Under the pieces are notes generated by a model, which searched no databases, had not been told where the DNA came from, and was given only the letters and a program-made list of their open reading frames with translations. Of a stretch of DNA of 60,368 nucleotides, positions 52,212-60,368 are shown one piece after another. This DNA comes from Bradyrhizobium sp. Gha (GTDB taxonomy: Bacteria > Pseudomonadota > Alphaproteobacteria > Rhizobiales > Xanthobacteraceae). A program made the position numbers and the translations under genes. How positions within the stretch are numbered: position 1 is the first letter of the stretch; each line of letters starts with the position of its first letter. The stretch lies in assembly GCF_900113735.1 (NCBI RefSeq), contig NZ_FOQM01000044.1, positions 1-60,368 on the forward strand. The letters run 5' to 3'.

Positions 52212-52674
52212 CCGCTCTCGGGCTTGATCGGGCAGATACCGCGTTACGCTATGGAGTTTGGGTCCTGCTACCCGCCACCGGCCTCCAATCTCATTGGGCT
52301 TCCATTTGATGTACCCACAAGATCCGGGCGATCGGGGAGGAAGTCGCGCCTCACGCGGCAGGTTTGTCGCGAGACGAGTACGGTCTCTGCGATAAAACCT
52401 TTCTGGTTGGGAGAGCTGTAGGCGGCTAGTCAGCGCCCTTCGCGCTGATCATCCGAACGCAATCGTTCAACATCGTGCCCCAGCGCACAAAAGCGTAGTT
52501 TTTGGTGCCCAGGGAGGGAATCATACGCAACCACCGACACGACGAACCGCTGTTTGTCCTCAGTATGGTGGCGTGAGCGCTTGGGCTGGTAGCGGAGTTT
52601 TCGGCCAGTCGGACGTTGAGCCGAGCGCAATTGCAGTTAGACTAGCCGATCCGATTGGGACGATGGCGTCGGGC
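52212..52674. other. Intergenic stretch after the LysR gene
   Basis: About 460 bp between the LysR stop and the broken nickel exporter. No assignable frame, no tRNA and no clear attachment-site copy was found. It is the likely right border of the catabolic region. Confidence 0.4.
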
Positions 52675-53665
52675 CTATCCGGTAAACATCCAGAGTTGCT
52701 CGCTCGCCATGTAACCGGCCAGCAACAAAGCGCCGAACGCCACGATCAGCGCCGCGGCGCCGAGCTCGATCGCACTCATTGCGAGCGTGCCAAGTCCGGC
52801 CCGCGCGCTCGCAATGCGGCTTGCGAGCTGCCGCGCGCTGATGGCAGCCGTTGCGATCGCGGCCACCGTGACGGCCGTTCCCAATCCCATGATCAGCGTC
52901 GCACCGACACCGGTCCAGAACAGGTCCTGCGCCAGCGCGAAGATGAGCACGATGATCGCGCCGGAACATGGCCGCAGTCCGACCGCAACGACCGCCGACA
53001 AGCCACGCTGCCAGCCGTCCGCGCCGGCAAGCTCGGCTGGCTCGGGCCCGTGGGCGTGCCCAGGCCGATTCGTGATGGTCTCCATGCTCGCAACGAAAGC
53101 CGTGCACGTGGGTGCACCCATCAACCTGGCATTGACCACCACGCATGGCCGTCGCGCCGAGGCGCCGGTCAGGAAAGGTCTTGCCGCCTTGAGCTGCAGC
53201 GAAGGCCAGGACGGGTGTCTGGCGCCACGTCAGTTCGCGGCATGCGAGAAGGAAGCCGCGGCCTTTGACGTAGAGCAGACGCAGCCCAATGCTGATGACC
53301 AGCACGTAGCTGACGATCTCGACGAGGTGCACAGTCAGGCCGATCGCCTTGGCAGTTGCGCCAAGAAGAACCGCCGCAATTGCCACGACAATGATGGCGA
53401 CGACGGATTGAATGCCTGCTGACACAAAGGACAGAACAACACCGCGGCGCCAGGTCTCTTGGTTGGCGACGAGATAGGAGGAGATCACAGCCTTGCCATG
53501 GCCCGGCCCGACGGCATGGAAAACGCCGTAGACAAAGGAGATGCCAAACAGGCTCCACATCGCCGCTCCGTTCTGCTTGCTCGCTTTGACGAAGCCGGAC
53601 AGCGAACGGTAGAAGGCCGCCTGCTCGGCGAAGATCCAGCCGATGAAGCTCGAAGAGATTCGCAT
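52675..53665 (-). pseudogene. NicO/RcnA-type nickel/cobalt exporter, frameshifted
   Basis: The N-terminal part reads SLFGISFVYGVFHAVGPGHGKAVI and later membrane segments in one frame (from ATG 53665, perhaps 53743) and reaches the His-rich loop (THVHGFRCEHGDHH) near 53070. The continuation GHAHGPEPAELAGADGWQRG and VAVGLRPCSGAIIVLIFALA is in another frame to 52675. A single inserted base (or two deleted) near 53060-53080 explains this. The N terminus also looks short. Intact members export Ni2+ or Co2+ across the inner membrane. Confidence 0.75.
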
Positions 53666-53845
53666 TGCTCCCAGGCGCCCAACGGGCTCGTCAGCGCTAT
53701 GTCGTCGAGAAACGACCACTCGAGGCTCGAGAAGACTGGCCAAGCCCCCCTCCCCTGCGCCTCACGTCGTATCATTGGCGGCCCCCTTGAACGTCCCGCT
53801 TCTCCATCCATATACCATCCAGACAGATGGAGCCTGGATGAAGCC

Positions 53846-54265
53846 ATGACTAGTAACGTCCGCGAAATCCGGCCGAAGGCGTCGGACTCGGAAAAAATCA
53901 CGATCAATCTTGGCTTCGTTGATCTCGGTCAGGTCGACTTGATGGTCCAGGAAGGATTTTACTCGAACCGGACCGATTTCATCCGAACGGCAATCCGCAA
54001 CCAGCTCGAACGTCATGCCGACGTGGTCAAGCAGTCCACGGTCCGAAAGAGTTTGGATCTCGGGCTTCGGCACTACAGCCGCGAGGATCTCGAAGCGGCG
54101 CGGCGGGCCGGTGAGATGCTTCACATCAATGTTCTGGGCCTTGCCACCATCGCCCCAGACGTGACGCCCGAACTCGCTCGCGCGACGATTGCCTCGATCT
54201 CCGTGTTGGGGGCCCTGCACGCCAGTCCCGCCGTCAAATCCGCTCTCGCCGACAGAACAAGGTAA
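53846..54265 (+). CDS. CopG/RHH family regulator
   Basis: The protein has 139 residues. A ribbon-helix-helix segment lies at about 18-60 (KITINLGFVDLGQVDLMVQE, then GFYSNRTDFIRTAIRNQLE), followed by a tail with hydrophobic helices. Such proteins repress small operons. It starts 5 bp upstream (stop to start) of the PHB-depolymerase-like gene and is probably its cotranscribed regulator. Confidence 0.82.
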   Translation: MTSNVREIRPKASDSEKITINLGFVDLGQVDLMVQEGFYSNRTDFIRTAIRNQLERHADVVKQSTVRKSLDLGLRHYSREDLEAARRAGEMLHINVLGLATIAPDVTPELARATIASISVLGALHASPAVKSALADRTR

Positions 54266-54269
54266 AGCC

Positions 54270-55418
54270 ATGCTGAAATTGGACATCGTTCGCGAAGCCA
54301 CACGCCTCACGCGTTCGGGCCAGCTCGTCGAGGCCACGGCGCTGCTCCAACGCATGCTTCGGGGTGAGCACACACCGGACATCGCCGCCCACACCACACA
54401 ACGCTCTACCGCGACAAAAAGAAAGCCGCCGATCATCGACGCCAAGCCAAACGTCACGGCGACGAGAAGTCCGCGTCGCACGGTCCGTCCGCCGTTGGAT
54501 CTCGCCAAGAACCTCCCTGGGCTTGGCCTCGGAGGGCCGCTGCGGCGCGCCCCGCCGTCCATGGCGGACATAGTCCCGGACGGCACCCGCTTCGTCGAAG
54601 GCAGCTACGGCAACGCCGCGGGAAGCCGCACGTACCGGCTCTTCATCCCCAGCGGCTATCATGGACAGGCCATTCCGCTGGTGATCATGCTGCACGGTTG
54701 CACGCAGTCGCCGGAGGATTTCGCCGCGGGCACGCGGATGAACTTCATCGCCGAAGAACAGACCTGCTTCGTGGCCTATCCCGCACAGCGGGCCGAAGCA
54801 AACCATGCGAAATGCTGGAATTGGTTTCGTCCAGCCGACCAGCAGCGCGGCGGCGGCGAACCCTCGCTCATCGCCGGCATCACCCGCCAGATCATGCGCG
54901 ACCATTCTGTCGATCCGCAACGCGTCTACATCGCCGGGCTCTCGGCCGGAGCTGCGGCTGCCGCCGTGATGGGATCGACGTACGGCGATCTGTACGCGGC
55001 AGTCGGCATCCATTCCGGGCTTGCCTGCGGGGCCGCCACCGATCTGCCCTCGGCGCTAGTGGCCATGAAGCAAGGCGGCGGGCCCGAGGCGATGCCGGCC
55101 AAGGGTCCGCCCGTCCCGACGATCATCTTTCATGGCGACCGCGACAAAACGGTGCATTCGAAAAACGGTGATCGAATCGTGCGGCAGTCCATCGGTGGGA
55201 CGAGCACGACGGCGAAGGTGCAGCGCGGACGGGTGCCGCGAGGGCATGCCTACACTCGTACGGTCCATGTCGACGCCGGCGGACGCGGAGTCCTCGAGCA
55301 CTGGGAGATCCACGGAGCCGGACACGCATGGTCGGGGGGCAGCCCCGCCGGCTCCTACACCGATCCGGACGGACCGGACGCAACGAGAGAAATGCTGCGC
55401 TTCTTCCTCGAGCATTAG
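54270..55418 (+). CDS. PHB depolymerase family esterase
   Basis: The protein has 382 residues. After a charged 100-residue head comes an esterase domain with the oxyanion motif LHGCTQ (141-146), the nucleophile elbow GLSAGA (Ser225), an Asp in FHGDRDKTVH and the final His in GAGHAWSGG. The domain hydrolyses hydroxyalkanoate or related esters. No signal peptide is seen, so it is intracellular. It follows the CopG gene by 4 bp. Confidence 0.9.
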   Translation: MLKLDIVREATRLTRSGQLVEATALLQRMLRGEHTPDIAAHTTQRSTATKRKPPIIDAKPNVTATRSPRRTVRPPLDLAKNLPGLGLGGPLRRAPPSMADIVPDGTRFVEGSYGNAAGSRTYRLFIPSGYHGQAIPLVIMLHGCTQSPEDFAAGTRMNFIAEEQTCFVAYPAQRAEANHAKCWNWFRPADQQRGGGEPSLIAGITRQIMRDHSVDPQRVYIAGLSAGAAAAAVMGSTYGDLYAAVGIHSGLACGAATDLPSALVAMKQGGGPEAMPAKGPPVPTIIFHGDRDKTVHSKNGDRIVRQSIGGTSTTAKVQRGRVPRGHAYTRTVHVDAGGRGVLEHWEIHGAGHAWSGGSPAGSYTDPDGPDATREMLRFFLEH

Positions 55419-55519
55419 CTCCCACAGGGGCGGAATCGAGGTGGCATCCGCTTTTCATCTCGGTGATAGGGAGCAGAGCTCGCAATCGTTCTCCATCGAA
55501 CGGGAGCCCGCCGGCGCTA

Positions 55520-55717
55520 TCAGGTCTTCGGCTTCTGTTCCGCTGCAGCCTCTCGAGCGATCCGCTCCGACTTCAGGCGCTCCCGGTTTGCATGGAATGC
55601 CTGTTGGTCGCGTTCATGCTCGGAGACCGGTGCCTCCGCGCGCGTGTCGCGAAACACCTTCTGGGCCTCCCGTTGGGCCGCGGTCGGCGTCATCCGGTCT
55701 GATGTGCGATTGTTCAT
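55520..55717 (-). CDS. Small charged hypothetical protein
   Basis: This 65-residue, helical, Arg/Glu/Ala-rich protein (EAQKVFRDTRAEAP and then RDQQAFHANRERLKSERIAR) has no membrane segment. A GAAGGAGGGAGC site is directly upstream of the ATG at 55717, which supports translation. I recall similar short proteins in Bradyrhizobium without known function. Confidence 0.6.
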   Translation of the reverse strand: MNNRTSDRMTPTAAQREAQKVFRDTRAEAPVSEHERDQQAFHANRERLKSERIAREAAAEQKPKT

Positions 55718-55875
55718 TGCTCCCTCCTTCGGGCGCAAACGGTCCTTGCGCTATGTTGCGCATTCGGACCGCCAACCTTGGGGTAGGTTTTCCCCCGGCG
55801 GGGCTTTTGGGGGCCAGGGGCATGGATTCGACTCTTCGCGAAGCCATTCGTTCCAATCCCCTGGTGTCTCGAAGA

Positions 55876-56175
55876 TTACGCCGACTTCCGCTGCGCCTCG
55901 GCGGGCTTCTTCGCCGCCGCTTCCTTCGCCGGCTTCTTGCCCTCGATCGACATCAGCATTCCTTCTCGCCGGCTGCCGCCTTGTGCGGCTTCTTCCGGGT
56001 TGGCAGCCTTCGCAAGCGCGGCCTTCTTGCTGACGGATCGGCGCAGCGCCTCCATCAGGTCGAGGACGTTGGTCGCGCGCGGCATCCCGTTGGCCTGTTG
56101 GCGCAAATTTATCGCCTCTTGCGCAAGACGGTACTCGAACGTCGATGATTGTTTCAGGATAGGTTGGACCGACAT
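55876..56175 (-). CDS. Small hypothetical protein with basic Lys/Ala-rich tail
   Basis: This 99-residue protein has a helical N-terminal half (FEYRLAQEAINLRQQANG and VLDLMEALRRSVSKK) and a Lys/Ala-rich tail (KKPAKEAAAKKPAEAQRKSA) like histone-H1-type or Ku C-terminal tails. The LMEALRRS segment resembles the last helix of bacterial Ku proteins, but no Ku core is present. Nucleic acid binding is possible. Not recognised as a family. Confidence 0.5.
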   Translation of the reverse strand: MSVQPILKQSSTFEYRLAQEAINLRQQANGMPRATNVLDLMEALRRSVSKKAALAKAANPEEAAQGGSRREGMLMSIEGKKPAKEAAAKKPAEAQRKSA

Positions 56176-56566
56176 GCTTCGAGCTCCGCTGTAAGGTTGA
56201 GCGGTAGCGCCCCTTTATCTACGACACAGCCAGAGCTTTGTTCTATTTCCTCGCACAGGATGTGCAAACTAGCCCTTGAGGGTTTCGCAGCTGGGTAGAT
56301 CACTCGTCGCCTTTGGACCTCTTATCAGAACGATCAACGCGGTCCGCTCGAAATTCCTCAGGCCCGTCAAGCAGTCGCTGCTTTCTCGTCGATTGGACCT
56401 TGGAGCTTGCCGAGGCGTCAGCTCTTTCATCTATCGCAGTGCCAGCCAAGTGAACAGCACGCTTGCGCTGCCGGCCCACGCGACGACCTTTAACATCCTC
56501 TTGCGTCATCCTACTGACTCCCTGAGTTGGAGCTATTTGGAATGCAACGAACGGCAGCCATGAAAC
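56176..56566. other. Intergenic stretch without assignable gene
   Basis: About 390 bp between two leftward small genes. No frame or repeat that I can support; it probably holds the promoter of the 55876-56175 gene. Confidence 0.4.
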
Positions 56567-56836
56567 TCAGCAACCACGGCAAATATTTTTTAGCTTCGCT
56601 GCAGTGCGAGCTTCTTCCGCAAGGAAAGGATCCTTATCGAGCGAGGATGAGTCGGTACTGCTGGCGGAGGGCTTCCTCGCTTTTGGAGGAAAGGCTGCGT
56701 CGTAACAGGACAGGCGCGCGCCGGTGCTCTCGATTGAACGGCAATTCGGCTCCGCCGCAAAAGCCGCTGGTACTGTACCGAACGCTGACGCGAGAAAAAG
56801 CGCGGCTGTATACATACCTGTTCGAGCCATTGTCAT
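56567..56836 (-). CDS. Small secreted hypothetical protein
   Basis: This 89-residue protein has a clear signal peptide (MYTAALFLASAFGTVPAAFA near residues 8-27). A short mature part follows with CRSIESTGARLSCYDAAFPP, a two-Cys motif I recall in rhizobial periplasmic proteins, and further cysteines at the C terminus. A GAAGGGCG site precedes the ATG at 56836. Function unknown. Confidence 0.65.
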   Translation of the reverse strand: MTMARTGMYTAALFLASAFGTVPAAFAAEPNCRSIESTGARLSCYDAAFPPKARKPSASSTDSSSLDKDPFLAEEARTAAKLKNICRGC

Positions 56837-56957
56837 GCTGAACGCCCTTCTATTTGATGTCTGCTCGATCGGGTTTTGCCGGGCCCAAGTTCGAAAGCGG
56901 CTTACCTGGGGCCACACCAGCCCTTCCGATTTCCACTTGCCACGTGTCAGGTCCCTG

Positions 56958-57302
56958 CTACTTCTTCTTTGCGGGCCCCAAATCAGGTTGCCAAGCGGCA
57001 TCTTTCCGGCTCGGCGCCGCGGCGATCACCTTCGCCTTTTCCTTCTTCGGCTTCTTGGCTTCCCGATTGCCGTGTTGCTGGCCCTTCGCCATGTCACTCT
57101 CCCGTGATGGTTCGAGTTCGTCGAGTTCGTTCGGCTGCAACACTCGTCCGCGGGGCGTGCAGACTCTGACGTCCATGTAGCCTTCGCGCAGAAGTTCTCG
57201 CGCAAGTCGCAATGCGACCTTCGCCGTGCCGCGGCCGATATTGGAGCTGCCATATTCGTTGGTACCACTGACCAGATACAACACGCGCGTTGGCCTACCC
57301 AT
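56958..57302 (-). CDS. Small basic hypothetical protein, possibly two fused short genes
   Basis: The 114-residue frame has two parts. Residues 1-70 (RPTRVLYLVSGTNEYGSSNI and RVCTPRGRVLQPNELDELE) form a compact domain. From an internal ATG at 57092 it continues as MAKGQQHGNREAKKPKKEKA, which I recall as an independent short Lys-rich protein in Bradyrhizobium with its own GGGAGAG site. It may be one protein or two starts in one frame. The first ATG overlaps the stop of the 32-residue membrane peptide gene. Confidence 0.5.
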   Translation of the reverse strand: MGRPTRVLYLVSGTNEYGSSNIGRGTAKVALRLARELLREGYMDVRVCTPRGRVLQPNELDELEPSRESDMAKGQQHGNREAKKPKKEKAKVIAAAPSRKDAAWQPDLGPAKKK

Positions 57303-57393
57303 TGAAGATAGCGGCCGCGCACACAAGAAGTAGAAGGAACAGCGGAACAATCACCGGCGGCACGATCCAGTCAGAGATGCGACCACGCGACAT
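57295..57393 (-). CDS. 32-residue single-pass membrane peptide
   Basis: A GGAG site lies 8 bases before the ATG at 57393. The frame encodes MSRGRISDWIVPP, one hydrophobic helix (VIVPLFLLLLVCAAAIF) and NG-stop. The stop (57295-57297) overlaps the next gene's ATGGGTAG, so the two are translationally coupled. The basic head and single helix suggest an inner-membrane peptide. No family is known to me. Confidence 0.5.
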   Translation of the reverse strand: MSRGRISDWIVPPVIVPLFLLLLVCAAAIFNG

Positions 57394-57652
57394 CGAACGC
57401 TCCTGCAAACCCTTTGGCGGGAGCACACGTGACCCTCAGTCACCGGTCGAAGCCGTTAGAAGTGCGGTGATGCCAGCGACCCTACGCCAGTGCTGAACCA
57501 ATAGCGAGGGCTAAGTGCTGTGCGGGTGCCCGCTCCGCTGTGACATCTTCGTCTGCGGGCAGGTCACAATAGTGCTGGCTATTGCCGCGCGAGCGGCGCA
57601 TGGTCGCGACTGCCAGCATCGGTTGGGGCTTCACTTGCGAAAGGCAGCGGGC

Positions 57653-57920
57653 ATGACCATCCGCTCGCGGCGAGAAACCGTCACCTTCAAACATCCGTTC
57701 CGCATCCGCGGCATCGAGCGCGTCTTGCCAGCCGGCGCTTATGAGGTCGTCACCGATGAGGAGACGATCGAGGGGCTGACGTTCTCAGCCTATCGCCGTA
57801 TTGCGACAATGATCACCGTGCCCGCTGAAAATCGGCTGCGGAACGATGGAGATGTTGTCGATCGGCTCGATCGATCTTGCGAACGCACAAGCTGCGGACG
57901 CGAGTATGGTCCATGACTGA
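57653..57920 (+). pseudogene. Short hypothetical protein, frameshifted near its end
   Basis: From the ATG at 57653 the frame reads MTIRSRRETVTFKHPFRIRG, then ERVLPAGAYEVVTDEETIEG and ATMITVPAENR, as in short proteins I recall from Bradyrhizobium. It then turns to a Cys/Arg-rich tail. In the +1 frame the same DNA reads MEMLSIGSIDLANAQAADAS and then MVHD-stop at 57920, a more natural ending. One base is probably lost or gained near 57845. The function is unknown. Confidence 0.45.
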
Positions 57921-58209
57921 CCTGCCGTTCGATCTCGACAAGCGCCGCGGCATGGCCGCGCAGAAGGCCACCGACCTGCGCCGCGCCTTGGCTGACGTCG
58001 AGGCAAGTCTCCGCGAGGTCCGGGTTCGCGAGACTGATCTCGAAAACCGCATGATGACCGTTCCTGCGGCGTCCTGGCCGGAGGCGGCTGTGAAGGCGCG
58101 CCATCTGCTCAACCTCTATGCTGCAAGCCTGCCTGCCGAGGATACGCGCCACCGCGCACTGGTGGCAGCGCTATTCGACGATTTCGCCCGGCTGTCGGGC
58201 GAGAGCTGA
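57913..58209 (+). CDS. Small helical hypothetical protein
   Basis: This 98-residue protein is mostly helical with heptad-like charged stretches (RALADVEASLREVRVRETDL, then HLLNLYAASLPAEDTRHRAL). No membrane segment. Its ATG overlaps the end of the previous gene, so the pair is coupled. Function not recognised. Confidence 0.6.
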   Translation: MTDLPFDLDKRRGMAAQKATDLRRALADVEASLREVRVRETDLENRMMTVPAASWPEAAVKARHLLNLYAASLPAEDTRHRALVAALFDDFARLSGES

Positions 58210-58393
58210 GGCGAGCGTCGGCCGCCTCGATTCTCGGTCCGACCGGGAAGCAGGGCCACGGACCGTGACTGGTGGCACGCCGGTCCTGGGTCCCGACTGC
58301 GCAACTGGAGCGAGCCGCGAAGTTGACCTGCGAATGCCGGACATGCCTTCGAATCCTCTCGCGCTGGCGCCGACATTCTCTAAAAGGGCGCTC

Positions 58394-58630
58394 ATGATGA
58401 TCCGATATTTCTTCGATATCAGAGACGATCAGGAGCTCTACCCTGACGAAGATGGAATAGAGTTTTCTACGCAGCGAGAGGCCGAGATGGAGGCGGCTCA
58501 CACGTTGGCAGGATTGGCACGTGATTTGGCGGGTCAGGAAGACCGCCCGGACGTTGCAGTCGAGGTTCGAACGGAGGCGGGCCGCCTCTTTCAGGCGGCA
58601 CTGATCTTCGAAGCCAATAGATCCAAGTAA
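58394..58630 (+). CDS. DUF6894 family small protein
   Basis: This 78-residue protein has the family pattern MIRYFFDIRDDQELYPDEDG, then EAEMEAAHTLAGLARDLAG and RPDVAVEVRTEAGRLFQAAL. These short acidic proteins are abundant in Bradyrhizobium; their function is unknown. The start is at one of two adjacent ATG codons (58394 or 58397). Confidence 0.78.
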   Translation: MMIRYFFDIRDDQELYPDEDGIEFSTQREAEMEAAHTLAGLARDLAGQEDRPDVAVEVRTEAGRLFQAALIFEANRSK

Positions 58631-58719
58631 CGGAGCTCTCCTTGTTGCGCGCTTGGACCGTGAGGGATTCTGTTCCGCGCTTGAGGTGGCAGTTGCATTG
58701 CCAACTGGCGCTCTGGTGA

Positions 58720-59529
58720 TCAACAGACGAGTTCGTCGGTCCAAACCTTGAAGCTGAGTAAGGTGTTGGGTCCGAATGTCTGGGTGATTGGAACGTCGGC
58801 GGCATCGCGGCCCTGTGCGATTAGCACGCGACCGATGCGCGGAATATTGTTGCGAGGATCGAATGTGTACCAGCGCCCGCCGATATAGGCTTCGAACCAG
58901 CCGGCAAAATCGCCAGCGGCATATGGAGGTGCCATGCCAATGTCACTGAGATAGCCCGTGCAGTAGCGCGCGGGAATGTTCATGCAGCGGCAGAACGCAA
59001 TAGCCAGATGTGCATAGTCCCGGCAGACGCCTTTGCCTTCGTTGAACACCTCCCAGGCAGTCTTGGTGGGGCGGGCGTGTTCGTAGCCGAAAGCTATGTG
59101 GTTATGGACGAAGTCGCAGATGCCCTCGACCCGTGCCCAACCAGACGCGGTCTTCTCGAACAACTTCCACGCCACGGCGGTAAGTCGGTCGGTCTCGACA
59201 TACCGGCTGCCGAGCAAATAGACGATGGTGTCCGGAGGAAGATCTTCCACCGCATGTTGCTGCGCTGATGGTACGATGAGGTCGGCCAGACCGCTATCTC
59301 GTACGATGCCGTCCGCTGTGAGGCGCATGCGGCCGGCGGGCGCAACAAGACGGCTACACCAATTTCCGAAACCGTCGCGATAGGGCGTGATCGGTACTGA
59401 CGGCTCACTGACAAGATGATCGGGCACGACGATGTCGGATGCCCGCGTGAAGTGGGTGCCGACAACTGCAATCAGCGGCGTTGGTTGCGGAAAGTCGTAG
59501 ATCATCTCGAAGCCAACGCGGATTTTCAT
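58720..59529 (-). CDS. Transglutaminase-like family protein
   Basis: This 269-residue protein has an N-terminal beta domain (about 1-100) and a transglutaminase core with Cys169 in GKGVCRDYAHLAIAFCR and Asp224 in YTFDPRNN. The usual catalytic His of the HAWFE motif is replaced: here it reads FAGWFEAY (Ala209). I recall this variant in other rhizobial members, so they may be non-catalytic or use another residue. It probably acts on peptides in the cytoplasm. No cotranscribed neighbour. Confidence 0.85.
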   Translation of the reverse strand: MKIRVGFEMIYDFPQPTPLIAVVGTHFTRASDIVVPDHLVSEPSVPITPYRDGFGNWCSRLVAPAGRMRLTADGIVRDSGLADLIVPSAQQHAVEDLPPDTIVYLLGSRYVETDRLTAVAWKLFEKTASGWARVEGICDFVHNHIAFGYEHARPTKTAWEVFNEGKGVCRDYAHLAIAFCRCMNIPARYCTGYLSDIGMAPPYAAGDFAGWFEAYIGGRWYTFDPRNNIPRIGRVLIAQGRDAADVPITQTFGPNTLLSFKVWTDELVC

Positions 59530-59749
59530 GGGATTGGCTCCAATGAGACGATTGAGAACGTCGCATGACCTGTCTGCGCATCGTCACCGACGAATGCCGC
59601 GACCGCTCAGGTGCGAATGGTATGACATCGCAGCTACGATCGCCAGCAGCATGCTCGTTTGCGATGGACCAACCGTCCAATACCTGACCGGAACCCATTT
59701 CCAACTGAGGGCTTTCTAAAGGATGAAAATGCGATCCAGAGTGAAACCC

Positions 59750-59920
59750 ATGTCGGTTCAGCCGGTGCAAGACTGGCTGGCCCAGCCGGTGTCCGACAGG
59801 GCGTCCTATCAGGGCGCGCGTCGCACCGTGAGTGAAGCCGACGCTGACATTCTGAGGAAGCGCGCATTAAAGAAGCAGCGCGCGTTGATCGGCACCCTCA
59901 ATAAACGTGCGCGACCATGA
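59750..59920 (+). CDS. Short basic hypothetical protein
   Basis: This 56-residue protein runs from the ATG at 59750 (an upstream ATG at 59723 adds nine residues). It is rich in Arg/Lys/Ala (ILRKRALKKQRALIGTLNKR). It overlaps the next gene by 4 bp (ATGA at 59917), so it is coupled to the zinc-ribbon gene. Function unknown. Confidence 0.5.
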   Translation: MSVQPVQDWLAQPVSDRASYQGARRTVSEADADILRKRALKKQRALIGTLNKRARP

Positions 59921-60368
59921 GAGAGTTCAAATGTCCTCATTGTGGGCAGCTTTCAGCTTTCGAGGACTCCGAATGCAATCGGTGTAAGCAGCGCTTGATG
60001 TTCGATCCTGAGAATATGGCAATGGTCGGCGCGGAAAGCGCCCTGGAATGCGTCAACCGAAACATCATCGGTTGCAATTGGTGTGCTGTTGCCTCGGCTC
60101 CCTACTGCCTGTCCTGCTCCCTGACCCAGGTCATTCCTACCACGCAAAATTCCCATAACGTGTTCCTGTGGACGCGCGTGGAGGAAGCAAAGCGCAGACT
60201 GATCTACGACCTGCGAAGGCTCCGCCTACCCATCGCATCCGCGGGTGGATTTCAGCTGGCATTCGAGATTCTGTCCGACGAGCATGGACCGGTCCTGACC
60301 GGGCACGAATCCGGCCTGATAACAGTGAACCTTGCGGAGGCCGACGATGTGCAGCGCGAGATCAGGCG
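59917..60368 (+). CDS. Zinc-ribbon protein, putative zinc-binding metallopeptidase, partial
   Basis: The frame is open from the ATG at 59917 to the window end (150 codons). It has a zinc ribbon at C6-P-H-C9 and C20-N-R-C23, and a second Cys cluster (C45, C53, C56, C64, C67). After these come NSHNVFLWTRVEEAKRRLIY, then GGFQLAFEILSD and VLTGHESGLITVNLAEAD. This is the pattern of the putative zinc-binding metallopeptidase family (PF10005 type, from memory), whose HExxH-like site would lie beyond the window. Confidence 0.75.
   Translation, partial: MREFKCPHCGQLSAFEDSECNRCKQRLMFDPENMAMVGAESALECVNRNIIGCNWCAVASAPYCLSCSLTQVIPTTQNSHNVFLWTRVEEAKRRLIYDLRRLRLPIASAGGFQLAFEILSDEHGPVLTGHESGLITVNLAEADDVQREIR

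Noticed and set aside
52212..52674. Second guaA-like attachment copy at the right border of the catabolic region
   Set aside because: I searched this gap by eye for the TIEWE-stop sequence or its complement and did not find it.

Overview
The window looks like a chromosomal segment of a Bradyrhizobium-type alphaproteobacterium. This is inferred from the high GC content, the codon usage, the family composition, and intergenic repeats that I associate with Bradyrhizobium and Rhodopseudomonas genomes. No rRNA, tRNA, CRISPR array or intact transposase was seen.

Region 1 (about 0.65-13.7 kb) is housekeeping-like and regulatory. It holds a PadR regulator, a YjbR-like protein, and a tight five-gene module: SWIM zinc finger, DUF5691, MoxR-type AAA+ ATPase, DUF5682 and VWA protein. 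The module resembles the uncharacterised E. coli yehLMPQ locus with an added DUF5691 gene. After it come a MarR-GNAT fusion, a SnoaL-like protein, an MFS transporter, an RBBP9-type hydrolase, an Lrp regulator and a frameshifted peptide-deformylase-like gene.

Region 2 (13.9-18.1 kb) is a polar amino-acid ABC transporter operon (glnHPQ type) followed by a C45-family acyltransferase/peptidase and an RpiR regulator.

Region 3 (18.2-26 kb) looks accessory and eroded. It holds an AraC/GyrI regulator, two type II toxin-antitoxin pairs (each with a palindromic operator), several gene remnants, and an 18-bp match to the 3' end of guaA that may be an old integration site. A periplasmic amidohydrolase, an SDR remnant and a frameshifted amino-acid binding protein follow.

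Region 4 (26-52.2 kb) is catabolic. (a) A three-component Rieske oxygenase set has a MarR regulator and an SDR; two promoters here carry the same palindrome between the -35 and -10 boxes. (b) Two operons carry HD-domain paralogues. One also has a nitroreductase and a 4-hydroxylaminobenzoate-lyase-like protein (PnbA/PnbB-like); the other has a quinone-oxidoreductase-like MDR, an MFS pump and a cupin. Both are preceded by copies of one ~75-bp promoter element, and a GlxA-type (DJ-1/AraC) regulator lies between them. (c) An acetamidase and metal-ABC binding and permease genes have no ATPase gene beside them. (d) A MocR-type regulator lacks its PLP lysine. (e) A complete catB-catC-catA-benA-benB-benC-benD operon faces a divergent LysR gene whose promoter has an exact ATAC-N7-GTAT box. 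It would convert benzoate through catechol and muconate to the enol-lactone; catD and pcaIJF are not in the window.

Region 5 (52.2-60.4 kb) is ordinary chromosome. It holds a broken nickel/cobalt exporter gene, a CopG regulator with a PHB-depolymerase-family esterase, several small proteins (one a 32-residue membrane peptide), a transglutaminase-like protein and a zinc-ribbon protein cut off by the window end.

Recurring oddities are single-nucleotide frameshifts in four genes and loss of signature catalytic or metal residues in several otherwise intact proteins (VWA MIDAS Asp to Tyr, SDR Tyr to Phe, MocR Lys to Asn, deformylase Cys to Ser).
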